From: Bradyrhizobium sp. RD5-C2
GTDB taxonomy: Bacteria; Pseudomonadota; Alphaproteobacteria; Rhizobiales; Xanthobacteraceae
NCBI RefSeq assembly: GCF_019972155.1
Contig: NZ_BOVL01000019.1
Location: 693,470 to 757,469 of the forward strand
DNA: 64,000 bases
Direction: 5' to 3'
The notes beneath the pieces were generated by a model, which did not search any database, was not told the DNA's origin, and was given only the letters and a program-made list of their open reading frames with translations. The translations under genes were made by a program, and so were the position numbers. Shown one piece after another: positions 34,302-43,458 of this stretch (the first letter of the stretch is position 1; every line of letters starts with the position of its first letter).

Positions 34302-34565
34302 TCAGCAGCCGCGGCAGATGCCACGCATGCTGCGATAGACCTCTTCGTCGTCGCGGCGCATCTGCTGCAACTGATCGAACGTCTTCGATTCGCTCGACTG
34401 GGTGATCGGCGGCTCGGGCTTGCGCTTGGCCGCCAGTTCCTGCTCCTGCCGATGGTAGCAGGCTTCGCGCTCCGCCTTGGCCTCGATGAAGCGGCATGTC
34501 TCGATCGCCGAAGCGGGCCCGGCGGCGATGATGAGACCAAGCGACACTGTGATCAGGAGTTTCAA
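34302..34565 (-). CDS. Small secreted protein with four cysteines
   Basis: An 87-residue protein with a signal peptide (MKLLITVSLGLIIAAGPASA), then IETCRFIEAKAEREACYHRQ and a terminal MRGICRGC. The paired cysteines suggest disulphides in the periplasm. No family is recognised. It ends 15 bp from the enoyl-CoA hydratase stop, tail to tail. Confidence 0.7.
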   Translation of the reverse strand: MKLLITVSLGLIIAAGPASAIETCRFIEAKAEREACYHRQEQELAAKRKPEPPITQSSESKTFDQLQQMRRDDEEVYRSMRGICRGC

Positions 34566-34628
34566 AGCGGGCGATCCTTATCCGTCCTTGTCTCAGGTCG
34601 GCGTGCGGCGAGCAAGACCGCGGCAGTG

Positions 34629-35513
34629 TCAAAGCGATTGCGCCAGCGACTTTTTCAATGTCTTCAGCAGCGCCTGCACCGCGGCGGCATTGATGCGGCG
34701 CTCGGGAACGGCGGCCTTCACCCATAGTTCCGGGATCGGAAACTCGGCGAGGATCGGCTGCAAGGCGCCGTCGCGCAGCGCATCCGCGACCAGATAATGC
34801 GAGAGCAGCGCGATGCCGTTGCCGGCGATCGCGCTTTGCGTCAGCACCCGGCCCTCGTTCGAGGAGAGAATCGGGCGGACCTGCACATTGATGCGGCCGC
34901 GCGGCCCCTCGAACGGCCATTCCGGGCCGGTCGGCAGGAAGCTGAGGCAGCGATGATCGACCAGGTCGCGCGGATGCTTCGGCGTGCCGTGCTTCTTCAG
35001 ATACGCTGATGAGGCGCACAACAGCCGCGGCAGCCGGCACAGCGGCTCGTCGACAACACCGCCGAACGAATGCGGGAAGGCGCCGATCGCGATGTCAAAA
35101 CCTTCGGTCACCGGATCGACCGGGCGGTCGATCATCACGATCTCGAGCTTCACGCTTCTGTTCTGCTTCTGGAAGACCGTGAAAGCATCGGCGAGCCGCG
35201 CCACCGTCAGCGAGGTCGGCGCCTTCACGCGCAGATGATCGGTGAGATCCCGCTGCTTCTCGCCCATCCGCGACAGGAGATCGCCGACATCGGCAACCAC
35301 GCCGCGGGCGCGATGGACGTATTGCTGCCCAGCTTCGGTCAGCCGCAATTGGCGGGTCGAGCGGTGGAACAGCGCGGTGCCGATCCGCTCCTCGAGCTGG
35401 GTGACGCGCTTGGCGACGACCGACGTTGCGACGTTGAGCTTGCGCGCCGCGGCTGAGAAGCCGCCGGCGTCGGCGGTGGCGAGGAAGGCTTCGAGGTTGA
35501 CCAGCGTATCCAT
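34629..35513 (-). CDS. LysR-family transcriptional regulator
   Basis: ATG 35513 begins MDTLVNLEAFLATADAGGFS, the standard LysR winged-helix start, followed by AARKLNVATSVVAKRVTQLE. The 294-residue protein has the usual substrate-binding domain. It is divergent from the flavoprotein/ABC operon across 116 bp, so it likely controls that operon in response to its substrate. The gap contains AT-rich segments suited to a T-N11-A box, but I could not fix one. Confidence 0.9.
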   Translation of the reverse strand: MDTLVNLEAFLATADAGGFSAAARKLNVATSVVAKRVTQLEERIGTALFHRSTRQLRLTEAGQQYVHRARGVVADVGDLLSRMGEKQRDLTDHLRVKAPTSLTVARLADAFTVFQKQNRSVKLEIVMIDRPVDPVTEGFDIAIGAFPHSFGGVVDEPLCRLPRLLCASSAYLKKHGTPKHPRDLVDHRCLSFLPTGPEWPFEGPRGRINVQVRPILSSNEGRVLTQSAIAGNGIALLSHYLVADALRDGALQPILAEFPIPELWVKAAVPERRINAAAVQALLKTLKKSLAQSL

Positions 35514-35629
35514 CCGCGCTTCCCAGATTTTTCTCGATTCGCGAAAGCTGATTACATAATTTGGTGGATTGTACTGCAATCTGCATCAATTCATAGTTGG
35601 CCCAATCAACTTTGTTCAGGGCGGAAAAG

Positions 35630-36991
35630 ATGCTGATGAGCACGATCGAAGAACCTGCGCGGCAGGTCCCCCTCTATGGCGAATATGACGTGGTGGTGCT
35701 TGGCGGCGGACCGGCCGGCATCGCGGCAGCGGTCGGCGCGGCACGCGCCGGGCGGCGGACACTCTTGATCGAGCGCTACGGCTTTCTCGGCGGCATGGGC
35801 ACCGCGGCGGGCGTGACGAACTTCTGCGGGCTGCACGCCAACATCTTCGGCGAGATGCACCGCGTGGTGCAGGGCATTGCCTCCGACCTGCTGGCGCGGA
35901 TCGACCGGCTCGGCGGCTTGAACGCGCCGCATCTGATCCTCGGCAAGATCCTTGCGCAGGCCTATGACACCGCGGCCTACAAGATCGCGGCCGACGATCT
36001 CCTGGCGCATCACAAGGTCGATATCCTGTTCCACGCGCTCGGTGCCGGCGTCGTCATGGATGGCGCGCACATCCGCGCGCTGATGGTGGAGACCAAGGCC
36101 GGCCGGCGGGCGGTGCGCGCCGGCATCTTCATCGACTGTTCCGGCGACGGCGACCTCGCGGTGTGGGCCGGTGCGCCCTATGAGGTCGGCGACAACAAGG
36201 GCGGGATGCTCTACCCGTCGATGATGTTCCGCCTCAACGGCATCGATCCGGCGAAAGCGGGCGATGCGTGGCGGACGATCCCGGCGCTGATGGCGGAGGC
36301 CGAGGCCGCCGGCACCCATAAATTCCCGCGCAAGTCCGCAATCGTGCGGCCGCAGAAATCGCAGATCGAATGGCGGGTGAATTTCACCCAGGTAACGCGC
36401 AGCGATGGCGGCGCCATCTCAGGCATCGATCCCGACGACATGACGCGCGGCGAGATCGAGGGCCGCCGTCAGGCGGTCGAAGCCTTCAAGTTCCTCCGCA
36501 CGGTGCCGGGCTTCGAGAATTCCTACATCGTCGATCTGCCGCCGCAGCTCGGCATCCGCGAGACGCGGCGCGTGATCGGCGGCTACATGCTATCAGGCGA
36601 GGACGTGCTGGGCTGCGCCTCGTTCGAGGATTCGATCGGCGTCAATGGCTGGCCGAAGGAATCCCACGTGCCGGGCGACGTGATCTTCGAGTTTCCGCCG
36701 ATTCCGGAGAGCCGCGGCTACAACGAGTTGCCGTACCGCATGCTGGTGCCTGATGGCGTCGACAATCTGCTGGTCGCCGGCCGCTGCGCCTCGATGACCC
36801 ACGAGGGGCAATCGGCGGCGCGCGTCTCCGGTGCCTGTTTCGTGATGGGCGAGGCGGCCGGAACCGCCGCGGCGCTGGCGCTGTCGGGCAATACGATTCC
36901 GCGCGACATTTCCGTCGAAAAGTTGCAACAACAGCTTGGCAAGCAGGGCGCATTCATCGGCCGCGATCAGGCCGTGCCTGAAGGATTATGA
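35630..36991 (+). CDS. FAD-dependent oxidoreductase (PF12831-like)
   Basis: Starting at ATG 35630 (or 35636), the 453-residue protein has EYDVVVLGGGPAGIAAAVGA for FAD binding, GFLGGMGTAAGVTNFCG, FIDCSGDGDLAVWAGAPYE and a C-terminal NLLVAGRCASMTHEGQSAAR. This is the FAD-dependent group found beside transporters in many proteobacteria. No substrate can be assigned. It opens an operon with an ABC importer: the binding-protein gene begins 12 bases after its stop. Confidence 0.87.
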   Translation: MLMSTIEEPARQVPLYGEYDVVVLGGGPAGIAAAVGAARAGRRTLLIERYGFLGGMGTAAGVTNFCGLHANIFGEMHRVVQGIASDLLARIDRLGGLNAPHLILGKILAQAYDTAAYKIAADDLLAHHKVDILFHALGAGVVMDGAHIRALMVETKAGRRAVRAGIFIDCSGDGDLAVWAGAPYEVGDNKGGMLYPSMMFRLNGIDPAKAGDAWRTIPALMAEAEAAGTHKFPRKSAIVRPQKSQIEWRVNFTQVTRSDGGAISGIDPDDMTRGEIEGRRQAVEAFKFLRTVPGFENSYIVDLPPQLGIRETRRVIGGYMLSGEDVLGCASFEDSIGVNGWPKESHVPGDVIFEFPPIPESRGYNELPYRMLVPDGVDNLLVAGRCASMTHEGQSAARVSGACFVMGEAAGTAAALALSGNTIPRDISVEKLQQQLGKQGAFIGRDQAVPEGL

Positions 36992-37003
36992 GTGGAGACG
37001 GCA

Positions 37004-38008
37004 ATGAAGGGTTGGGCGCGGCTCGCACTCGCGGGTCTCCTGGTGTGGGCCGCGAGCGGCATCGCGCGGGCCGATGATCTGCTGAAGGCGAAGATCGGCG
37101 TCTTGCGGCTGTCATCCTCGGCGCCGGTGTTCATCGCGCAGGACAAGGGCTATTTCCGCGACGCCGGGCTTGACGTCGAGCTGAAGTTCTTTGACGCGGC
37201 GCAGCCGATCGCGGTCGCGACCGCATCAGGCGACGTGGATTTCGGCGTCACCGCCGTCACCGCAGGCCTCTACAATCTCGCCGGCAAGGGCACGCTGAAG
37301 GTGATCGGCGGCATGAGCCGCGAGAAGGCCGGCTATCCCTTGATCGGCTATTTCGCCAGCAATAACGCCTATGCGAGCGGTCTCAAGACCCCGAAGGATC
37401 TCGCCGGCAAGCGCGTCGCGGTGACCCAGGTCGGCTCCAGCTTCCATTATTCGCTCGGCCTGCTCGCCGACAAATACGGCTTCAAGCTGTCCGATGTGAA
37501 GATCGTGCCGTTGCAGTCGCTGTCGAACGCGGCCGCCGCGCTGAAGGGCGAAACCGTCGACGCCGCGCTGTTGCCGGTCTCGACCGCGCGGACGCTGATC
37601 GATGCCAACGGCGCGAAACTTTTGGGCTGGGTCGGCGACGAGACGCCGTGGCAGCTCGGGGCGATCTTTGCTTCGCCGAAGACGCTGACCAACGCCGCAT
37701 TGGTGACCAGGCTGCTCACCGCGCTTACCCGCGCGGACCACGAATACCACGACGTGATCCTGACCGCGATCAAGGATGGCGTCGCGCCGATCAACGAGAA
37801 AACAAAACCGTTGCTCGAGATCATCGCCAAATACACCAACCTGCCGGTCGAGCAGGTGGTCGGAAATTGCGCCTATATCGATCCCGACGGCAAGCTCGAC
37901 GTGAAGAACCTCGACAACCAGATCAAATGGCTGCAAGGGCAGGGTTTCGTCGACAAGGGGTTTGATGCGAGCGGGATCATCGCCAAGGACTATGTGAAAG
38001 CGGATTGA
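37004..38008 (+). CDS. ABC transporter substrate-binding protein, NitT/TauT type
   Basis: ATG 37004, with GGAGA just upstream, gives a 334-residue protein with a signal peptide cleaved near GIARA. KIGVLRLSSSAPVFIAQDKG, YFRDAGLDVELKFF, and DVDFGVTAVTAGLYN match the NMT1/SsuA-like binding proteins for nitrate, sulphonates, aromatic acids or pyrimidine precursors. It works with the ATPase and permease downstream, separated from them by a palindromic repeat at 38035-38145. The aromatic catabolic cluster that follows makes an aromatic acid a reasonable ligand, by position only. Confidence 0.88.
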   Translation: MKGWARLALAGLLVWAASGIARADDLLKAKIGVLRLSSSAPVFIAQDKGYFRDAGLDVELKFFDAAQPIAVATASGDVDFGVTAVTAGLYNLAGKGTLKVIGGMSREKAGYPLIGYFASNNAYASGLKTPKDLAGKRVAVTQVGSSFHYSLGLLADKYGFKLSDVKIVPLQSLSNAAAALKGETVDAALLPVSTARTLIDANGAKLLGWVGDETPWQLGAIFASPKTLTNAALVTRLLTALTRADHEYHDVILTAIKDGVAPINEKTKPLLEIIAKYTNLPVEQVVGNCAYIDPDGKLDVKNLDNQIKWLQGQGFVDKGFDASGIIAKDYVKAD

Positions 38009-38034
38009 TGTCGGGCCGCACGCACCACTATCAC

Positions 38035-38145
38035 CCCGTCACCCTGAGGAGCCGCGTAGCGGCGTCTCGAATGGGCGACGGCCGAGCTGTTGCGTCCGGG
38101 CCGTCCATCCTTCGAGACGCGCTTCGCGCTCCTCAGGATGACGGG
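38035..38145. repeat. Intergenic inverted repeat, CCCTGAGGAG family, inside an ABC operon
   Basis: CCCGTCACCCTGAGGAGC ... GTCTCGAA and TTCGAGACGCG ... CTCCTCAGGATGACGGG form the arms. The same family is at 52444-52551. It lies between the binding-protein and ATPase genes, where it may lower downstream expression or stabilise the upstream message. Confidence 0.85.
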
Positions 38146-38168
38146 TTTGCTAGTGGGATCGCGGTGAA

Positions 38169-38942
38169 ATGGACCTGATCGCCGACCATATCAGCCATCG
38201 CTTCGGCGCGCTCGACGTGCTCGACGATGTCTCCTTCCAGGTCTCGTCCGGCGAGGTCGTTGCGATCGTCGGGCCGTCCGGCTGCGGCAAGAGCACGCTG
38301 CTGTCGATCCTCGGTGGCCTGCTGCGGCCGTCTGCGGGCGCCGCCGAGCTGCGCGGCGCGCCGCCGGCCGGCAGCCTCAATCCATTGACCTTCGTGTTCC
38401 AGGACTTTGCCCTGCTGCCGTGGAATACGGTCGAGGAGAATGTCGCGTTTCCGCTGCTGCACGCGGCATTGAGCGCCGGCGAGCGCCGCGCCGTGATCGA
38501 CGATGCGCTGCGTCGCACGGGCTTGACGGATTTCCGCGCGGCTTATCCGAAGCAGTTGTCCGGCGGCATGCGCCAGCGCGTCGGCATCGCGCGGGCGCTC
38601 GCGGTTCGTCCGGCGATTCTGTTGATGGACGAGCCGCTATCGGCGCTGGATTCGCAGACCCGCGAGCTGCTGATGGAGGATTTCGTCGGCCTGCTTGCCG
38701 ACGGCGCGATGGGCGCGGTCTATGTCACGCATAACCTCGAGGAGGCGGTGCGGCTCGCCGACCGCGTCGTGGTGCTGTCGCGCCGCCCCGGCCGCATCAG
38801 GGAGATCGTGACCATCCCGATGACGCGCGCCGAGCGCGGCACGGCGGATGCCCGCGCGCCCATGGCCGTCTTGCAGGGTGAACTGTGGTCGCTGATCCGG
38901 AAGGAAGCGATCGATGCCGAGCGCGAGGTCCAGCATGCTTGA
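38169..38942 (+). CDS. ABC transporter ATP-binding protein, NitT/TauT type
   Basis: A 257-residue ATPase with Walker A GPSGCGKST, Q-loop FVFQDFALLPW, ABC signature LSGGMRQRVGIARAL, Walker B ILLMDEP and H-loop VYVTHN. It energises uptake through the permease encoded next (8-bp overlap). Confidence 0.93.
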   Translation: MDLIADHISHRFGALDVLDDVSFQVSSGEVVAIVGPSGCGKSTLLSILGGLLRPSAGAAELRGAPPAGSLNPLTFVFQDFALLPWNTVEENVAFPLLHAALSAGERRAVIDDALRRTGLTDFRAAYPKQLSGGMRQRVGIARALAVRPAILLMDEPLSALDSQTRELLMEDFVGLLADGAMGAVYVTHNLEEAVRLADRVVVLSRRPGRIREIVTIPMTRAERGTADARAPMAVLQGELWSLIRKEAIDAEREVQHA

Positions 38943-39762
38943 TCGCGCACCGCAGGAGACGAAGGACCAATCGGTGGAAGCGACGCGGCCGGTTGCGTTT
39001 CGCGGCGCCGGTTTTACTTCTGGCGGCAGCCGTCATGCCGGCTGGATCGCACTCGCGCTCGTCATCGCGGTCTGGCAGCTTGCCGGCAGCTCAGGATGGG
39101 TCAACCCGCTGTTCCTGCCGGCACCGTCGGCGATCGCGATCGCAATCTATAAGCTCGCGATGTCGGGGGCGCTGTGGCTGCATTTGTCGTGGTCGATCAT
39201 GCGGATCGGCACCGGCTGGATTATCGGCACGGCAGCGGGCGTCATTGTCGGCTTCGCGATCGGGCTGTCGACCATGGCACGCGGCGTCGGCATCACCTTC
39301 ATCTCGGCGCTGTTCCCGATTCCGAAGATCGCGCTGCTGCCGTTGCTCATCCTGTGGCTCGGGATCGGCGAGGAGCCGAAGATCGCGACCATTGCGCTCG
39401 GGGTGTTCTTCTCGACCGCGATCTCGGTCTATAGCGGCGTCGATGCGGTGCCGCGCAATCTGATCCGGATGGCGCAGAGCTTCAACGTGCCGTTCCACGC
39501 CATCGTGCGCCGCGTGATCTGGCCGGGCGCGCTGCCCTCGATCCTCGCCGGCTTCCGCATCACTTCGTCGGTCGCGCTGTTGCTCGTCGTCAGCGCCGAG
39601 ATGATCGGCGCGCAATACGGCATCGGCGCCTTCGTGCTGCAAGCCGGCAATCTGATGCAGACCGATCAGCTGCTCGCCGGCGTCGTGATCCTATCGCTGT
39701 TCGGGCTCGTGGTGGGGAAGCTGATCAACCTGCTCGAGGTGAGGCTGCTGCACTGGCGGTGA
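38935..39762 (+). CDS. ABC transporter permease, NitT/TauT type
   Basis: ATG 38935 overlaps the ATPase stop (ATGCTTGA) and has GCGAGG upstream; a start at 38914 is less likely. The 275-residue inner-membrane protein has about six hydrophobic segments and the EAA-like loop SFNVPFHAIVRRVIWPGALP. It forms the membrane channel of the importer. Confidence 0.92.
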   Translation: MLDRAPQETKDQSVEATRPVAFRGAGFTSGGSRHAGWIALALVIAVWQLAGSSGWVNPLFLPAPSAIAIAIYKLAMSGALWLHLSWSIMRIGTGWIIGTAAGVIVGFAIGLSTMARGVGITFISALFPIPKIALLPLLILWLGIGEEPKIATIALGVFFSTAISVYSGVDAVPRNLIRMAQSFNVPFHAIVRRVIWPGALPSILAGFRITSSVALLLVVSAEMIGAQYGIGAFVLQAGNLMQTDQLLAGVVILSLFGLVVGKLINLLEVRLLHWR

Positions 39763-39790
39763 CGGCCACGCTGCCGGCTACACCCAAGGT

Positions 39791-39912
39791 GTCGTCCCGG
39801 CGAAGGCCGGGACCCATAACCACTGGGCGTGGTTGTTGGGAAAAGCTGGGGCCCAAGCGCGTTCAACCAATCGAGAGTGGTGGTAATGGGTCCCGGCCTT
39901 CGCCGGGACGAC
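39791..39912. repeat. Intergenic inverted repeat, GTCGTCCCGG family
   Basis: The left arm GTCGTCCCGGCGAAGGCCGG and right arm ending CGCCGGGACGAC enclose GGGACCCATAACCAC and its partner ATGGGTCCCGG. It sits between the convergent permease and gentisate dioxygenase genes. Confidence 0.85.
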
Positions 39913-39948
39913 GTGGGGTGGGTGCTGCGTGCCTTGCGCCGACGGGCG

Positions 39949-40989
39949 TTATGCGTTGCCGCGATCCTCGCGGAACAAATCAAGCTTCTGCTGCACCGGG
40001 CGGTCGGAGAACGAGAACAACACGGAGTCGGCATCGGCCTCGTGGGTGACCCAATGCCAACTCGGCACCACGAACAAGTCGCGCGGTCCCCACTCGAAAG
40101 TCTGGTCGCCGACCCGGGTGCGGCCCTTGCCCTCGATCGCGGCGAACACGGTGGCATCGGTTGAGCGATAGCGCGCGGTCTTGAAACCCTTCGGCAGCAG
40201 CTGGATGAAGGTGCCGATGGTCGGCATCGCGAAATCGCCGGTCTCGGGGTTAGAGAATTTCAGCTTCAGCCCATGGCAGGCGTCCCACTCGTTACTGACC
40301 CTGGCCTTCTCCAGCGCCTCGCGGGTGTATTCATAGGGATAGTTGAAGATCGGCGAGGTCTTCGAGGTCCGCTTCTGGTCGATCGGCAGCAAATTGTGGC
40401 CGTAACGCGCGAAGCTGGCGCCTGATGGCTTGGAGATCGACTGCTGATCTTCCTTGGCGCCTTCGGCAAACGAGCAGTCGAAGAACTGCACCATCGGGAT
40501 GTCGAGCCCGTCGAGCCAGAACATCGGCTCACTGGTTTCGTTGGAATGGTCGTGCCAGGTCATCGACGGCGTGATGACGAAGTCGCCCGGCGCCATCGCA
40601 GTGCGTTCGCCGTCGACGGCAGTGAAGGCGCCCTTGCCCTCGAGCACGAAGCGCAGCGCCGACTGGGCATGGCGATGGGCGGGGGCGATGTCGCCCGGCA
40701 CCACCATCTGCACGCCGGCGAACAGCGAAGTCGTGATCTTGGACTGGCCGCGCAGGCCGGGATTTTCCAGCACCAGCACGCGGCGCTCGGCTTCCTTGGC
40801 CGTGATCAGCCTGCCGGCCTCGTTCATGTAATCGCGGATCTGGTTGAACTTCCACAGATGCGGACGGCAGGCGCTCTTCGGCTCCGGCGTGATCAGATCG
40901 TTCATCACGTTCCACAGCGCCGAGAGGTTCTGGCCGTCGATCTTCTTGTAGAACGCCTCGCGCTCGGGGGTCTTCTGCACGGCTTCCAT
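39949..40989 (-). CDS. gtdA: Gentisate 1,2-dioxygenase
   Basis: A 346-residue bicupin. The first cupin holds the iron ligands in APAHRHAQSALRFVLEG (His105, His107) and TWHDHSN (His146), exactly as in gentisate dioxygenases. It opens gentisate (2,5-dihydroxybenzoate) between C1 and C2 to maleylpyruvate. It is divergent from the isomerase gene, and a TTGACG-16-TATACT promoter overlaps the motif at 41024-41045. 1-Hydroxy-2-naphthoate dioxygenase is the main alternative in this family. Confidence 0.92.
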   Translation of the reverse strand: MEAVQKTPEREAFYKKIDGQNLSALWNVMNDLITPEPKSACRPHLWKFNQIRDYMNEAGRLITAKEAERRVLVLENPGLRGQSKITTSLFAGVQMVVPGDIAPAHRHAQSALRFVLEGKGAFTAVDGERTAMAPGDFVITPSMTWHDHSNETSEPMFWLDGLDIPMVQFFDCSFAEGAKEDQQSISKPSGASFARYGHNLLPIDQKRTSKTSPIFNYPYEYTREALEKARVSNEWDACHGLKLKFSNPETGDFAMPTIGTFIQLLPKGFKTARYRSTDATVFAAIEGKGRTRVGDQTFEWGPRDLFVVPSWHWVTHEADADSVLFSFSDRPVQQKLDLFREDRGNA

Positions 40990-41023
40990 GGCAAGCCTCC
41001 CATCATTCTTGTCGGTTCAATTG

Positions 41024-41045
41024 ATTGACAGTATACTTACAATAT
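41024..41045. promoter_or_regulatory. Operator-like motif in the gtdA/isomerase divergent promoter
   Basis: TTGACAGTATACTTACAAT (41025-41043), with the palindromic core AGTATACT, lies between the divergent genes. A near copy is at 46380-46401 upstream of the hydroxylase/ligase operon. It overlaps a -10-like TATACT for the isomerase direction (TTGTCG at 41009, 17-bp spacer) and one for gtdA. The MarR protein encoded at 41717 is the obvious candidate to bind it. Confidence 0.65.
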
Positions 41046-41094
41046 GGCTAGCGTCAATGAAGCAAGCCAATGAGGAAATGCAAGGGAGGTTCCG

Positions 41095-41727
41095 ATGAAG
41101 CTGCATGGCTATTTCCGGAGCAGCGCGTCCTACCGGGTCCGGATCGCCCTCAATCTGAAGGGGCTGACGCCAGAGCACCTGCCGCATCATCTGCGCAAGG
41201 GCGAGCAATGCGCGCCGGCCTATCTTGCGATCAATCCGCAGGGACTGGTGCCGACGCTGGAGAGCGACGCCGGCGCGATCCTCACCCAGTCGCTCGCCAT
41301 CATCGAATGGCTCGACGAGACCAATCCCAATCCGCCGCTGCTGCCGAAGGATCCGCTGCGGCGCGCCAAGGTGCGGGCATTCGCGCAGGCGATCGCCTGC
41401 GACACCCACCCGGTGCAGAATCTGAAGGTGCTGGCGCGGCTGCGCAAGCTCGGCCTGCCCGAGGAGCAGGTGACGGAATGGGCGGCCTGGGCCAATCGCG
41501 AGGGTCTGGCGGCCTGTGAGACCCTGATCGCTGAGGAGGCCGGGCCGTTCTGCTTCGGCGATGCGCCGACGCTGGCCGATCTCTGCCTGGTGCCGCAGCT
41601 CGCCAATGCACGGCGGTTCGGCGTCGACGCGTCGGCCTATCCGCGACTGCTCAAGGCCGAGGCCGCGACAAAGCAAGTCAAGGCGTTCGCCGATGCCGCC
41701 CCGGACAAGCAGCCCGATGCCGAGTAG
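41095..41727 (+). CDS. maiA: Maleylpyruvate/maleylacetoacetate isomerase (zeta-class GST)
   Basis: A 210-residue protein with the zeta-GST active-site motif SSASYRVRIAL near the start and NPQGLVPTLE, ILTQSLAIIEWLDE for glutathione binding. Next to gentisate dioxygenase the expected role is glutathione-dependent isomerisation of maleylpyruvate to fumarylpyruvate; tyrosine-pathway MaiA has the same signature. AGGGAGG precedes the start. The MarR gene starts within its last codons. Confidence 0.9.
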   Translation: MKLHGYFRSSASYRVRIALNLKGLTPEHLPHHLRKGEQCAPAYLAINPQGLVPTLESDAGAILTQSLAIIEWLDETNPNPPLLPKDPLRRAKVRAFAQAIACDTHPVQNLKVLARLRKLGLPEEQVTEWAAWANREGLAACETLIAEEAGPFCFGDAPTLADLCLVPQLANARRFGVDASAYPRLLKAEAATKQVKAFADAAPDKQPDAE

Positions 41728-42229
41728 CAAGCCAACGCCCGTCACCATGGACGCGGTCTACACCGCGCCCGGCTATCTGTTCCGGCGGATGCAGCAGATC
41801 GCGGTTGCGCTGTTCATCGAGGAATGCAAGGCGTTCGACCTGACGCCGGTGCAATACGCCGCGCTGGTCACGATCTCGACCCATCCAGGCATCGACGCCA
41901 CAAGGCTCTCGGCGGTGATCGCGTTCGACCGCTCCACGCTCGGCAATGTGATCGAGCGGCTGCAAGCCAAGGAATACATCGTGCGCAAGCCGGCGCCCGA
42001 GGATAAGCGCGTCAAGCTGCTCTACCTCACCAAGGCCGGTGCCAGCGTGCTCAACGACATCATGCCTTCGGTCGACAAGGCGCAGGCGCGGATGATGCAG
42101 CCGCTGAAGCCGGCCGACCGCAAGACGCTTCTCTCGCTCTTGACCCAACTTGTCGACCTGAACAACGAGGCGTCGCGCGTGCCGCTACGCGCCGAGGATG
42201 CGCTCGAACATCTCGGGAGGTCGGGCTGA
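41717..42229 (+). CDS. MarR-family transcriptional regulator
   Basis: ATG 41717 overlaps the isomerase stop by 11 bp; ATG 41747 is an alternative. The 170-residue protein has a winged helix: LTPVQYAALVTISTHPGIDA, then LSAVIAFDRSTLGNVIERLQ and the wing KPAPEDKRVKLLYLTKAG. MarR repressors of this kind release DNA when aromatic acids or their CoA esters bind. Its location inside the cluster and the paired motif at 41024 and 46380 point to autoregulation of the whole pathway. Its stop overlaps the next start (TGATG). Confidence 0.9.
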   Translation: MPSSKPTPVTMDAVYTAPGYLFRRMQQIAVALFIEECKAFDLTPVQYAALVTISTHPGIDATRLSAVIAFDRSTLGNVIERLQAKEYIVRKPAPEDKRVKLLYLTKAGASVLNDIMPSVDKAQARMMQPLKPADRKTLLSLLTQLVDLNNEASRVPLRAEDALEHLGRSG

Positions 42230-43413
42230 TGGTGGAGGGCAAGCCGGTCCTGATCGCAGGTGGCGGCATCGGCGGCCTCGCCGTGGCGCTCGGCCTCGCG
42301 CAGAAGGGCATCCGCTCCATCCTGCTGGAGAAGGCCTCCACGCTTGGCGAGATCGGCGCCGGCATCCAGCTTGGGCCGAACGCGTTCCACGCCTTCGACT
42401 ATCTCGGCATCGGCGAAGCCGCGCGCAACATGGCGGTCTATATCGACCAGCTGCGGCTGATGGATGCGCTGACCGCCGATGAGATTACCCATATCGATCT
42501 CGGCGACGCCTTCCGCATGCGGTTCGGCAATTCCTATGCCGTCGTGCATCGCGGCGACCTGCATGGCGTGTTCCTGCGTGCCTGCCAGAACCATGAATTG
42601 ATTGAGCTGCGCGTGTCCAGCGAGGTGACGGGCTACGAGCAGGATGGTTCGTCGGTGACCGCAACGCTTGCCAATGGCGAGCGCATCACCGGCCGTCTGC
42701 TGATCGGCGCCGACGGGTTGTGGTCCAATATCCGCAAGCAGGTGACGGCGGATGGCCCGCCGCGTGTGTCAGGCCACACCACCTATCGCTCCGTCATCCC
42801 GACCGAACAGATGCCGGAGGATCTGCGCTGGAACGCGGCCACGCTGTGGGCCGGCCCGAAATGCCACATCGTGCATTATCCGCTGTCGGGCTGGAAGGTG
42901 TTCAACCTCGTCGTCACCTATCACAACGATGCGCCGGAGCCGGTCGCGGGCAAGCCGGTCTCCGAGGACGAGGTGATGAGGGGCTTTACCCACGTCCATG
43001 AGCGGGCGCAGAACATCATCCGCCACGGCACCAACTGGAAGCTCTGGGTGCTGTGCGACCGCGATCCCACCGAGCGCTGGATCGACGGCCGCGTGGTGCT
43101 GCTCGGCGACGCCGCGCATCCGATGCTGCAATATTTCGCGCAAGGCGCCTGCCAGGCGATGGAGGACGCGGTGTGTCTCTCGCACATGCTGGCCAGTCAC
43201 GACGATCAGGCGGCCGCGCTCGATGCGTATCGCGCGCAGCGCTTCCCGCGCACCGCGCGCGTGCAGCTGATGTCCCGTGCGATCGGCGAGCACGTCTACC
43301 ATCCCGCCGGCGACCACGCCCGAATCCGCAACGCGATCATGGGCGCGAAGTCGCAAGCCGAGTGGTGCGACGATATCGCGTGGCTGTATGGCGGGACGGG
43401 GCTGGGCAGCTAG
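42229..43413 (+). CDS. 3-hydroxybenzoate 6-hydroxylase-like FAD monooxygenase
   Basis: A 394-residue class A flavin hydroxylase: LIAGGGIGGLAVALGLAQKG for FAD, IGADGLWSNIR for the DG motif, and LLGDAAHPMLQYFAQGACQA for the second FAD site. The last pattern is characteristic of 3-hydroxybenzoate 6-hydroxylases and close salicylate-type enzymes. Para-hydroxylation of 3-hydroxybenzoate gives gentisate, the substrate of the neighbouring dioxygenase, which supports the assignment. It is translationally coupled to the MarR gene. Confidence 0.85.
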   Translation: MVEGKPVLIAGGGIGGLAVALGLAQKGIRSILLEKASTLGEIGAGIQLGPNAFHAFDYLGIGEAARNMAVYIDQLRLMDALTADEITHIDLGDAFRMRFGNSYAVVHRGDLHGVFLRACQNHELIELRVSSEVTGYEQDGSSVTATLANGERITGRLLIGADGLWSNIRKQVTADGPPRVSGHTTYRSVIPTEQMPEDLRWNAATLWAGPKCHIVHYPLSGWKVFNLVVTYHNDAPEPVAGKPVSEDEVMRGFTHVHERAQNIIRHGTNWKLWVLCDRDPTERWIDGRVVLLGDAAHPMLQYFAQGACQAMEDAVCLSHMLASHDDQAAALDAYRAQRFPRTARVQLMSRAIGEHVYHPAGDHARIRNAIMGAKSQAEWCDDIAWLYGGTGLGS

Positions 43414-43458
43414 CTGCTCGCTGCTGACGAACGCGGCGTAGTCGCCGCATTCTCCGTC

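Noticed and set aside
34629..39762. LysR plus flavoprotein plus ABC genes as part of the gentisate pathway
   Set aside because: Only position supports it; it has its own regulator and no copy of the 41024/46380 motif was seen there.
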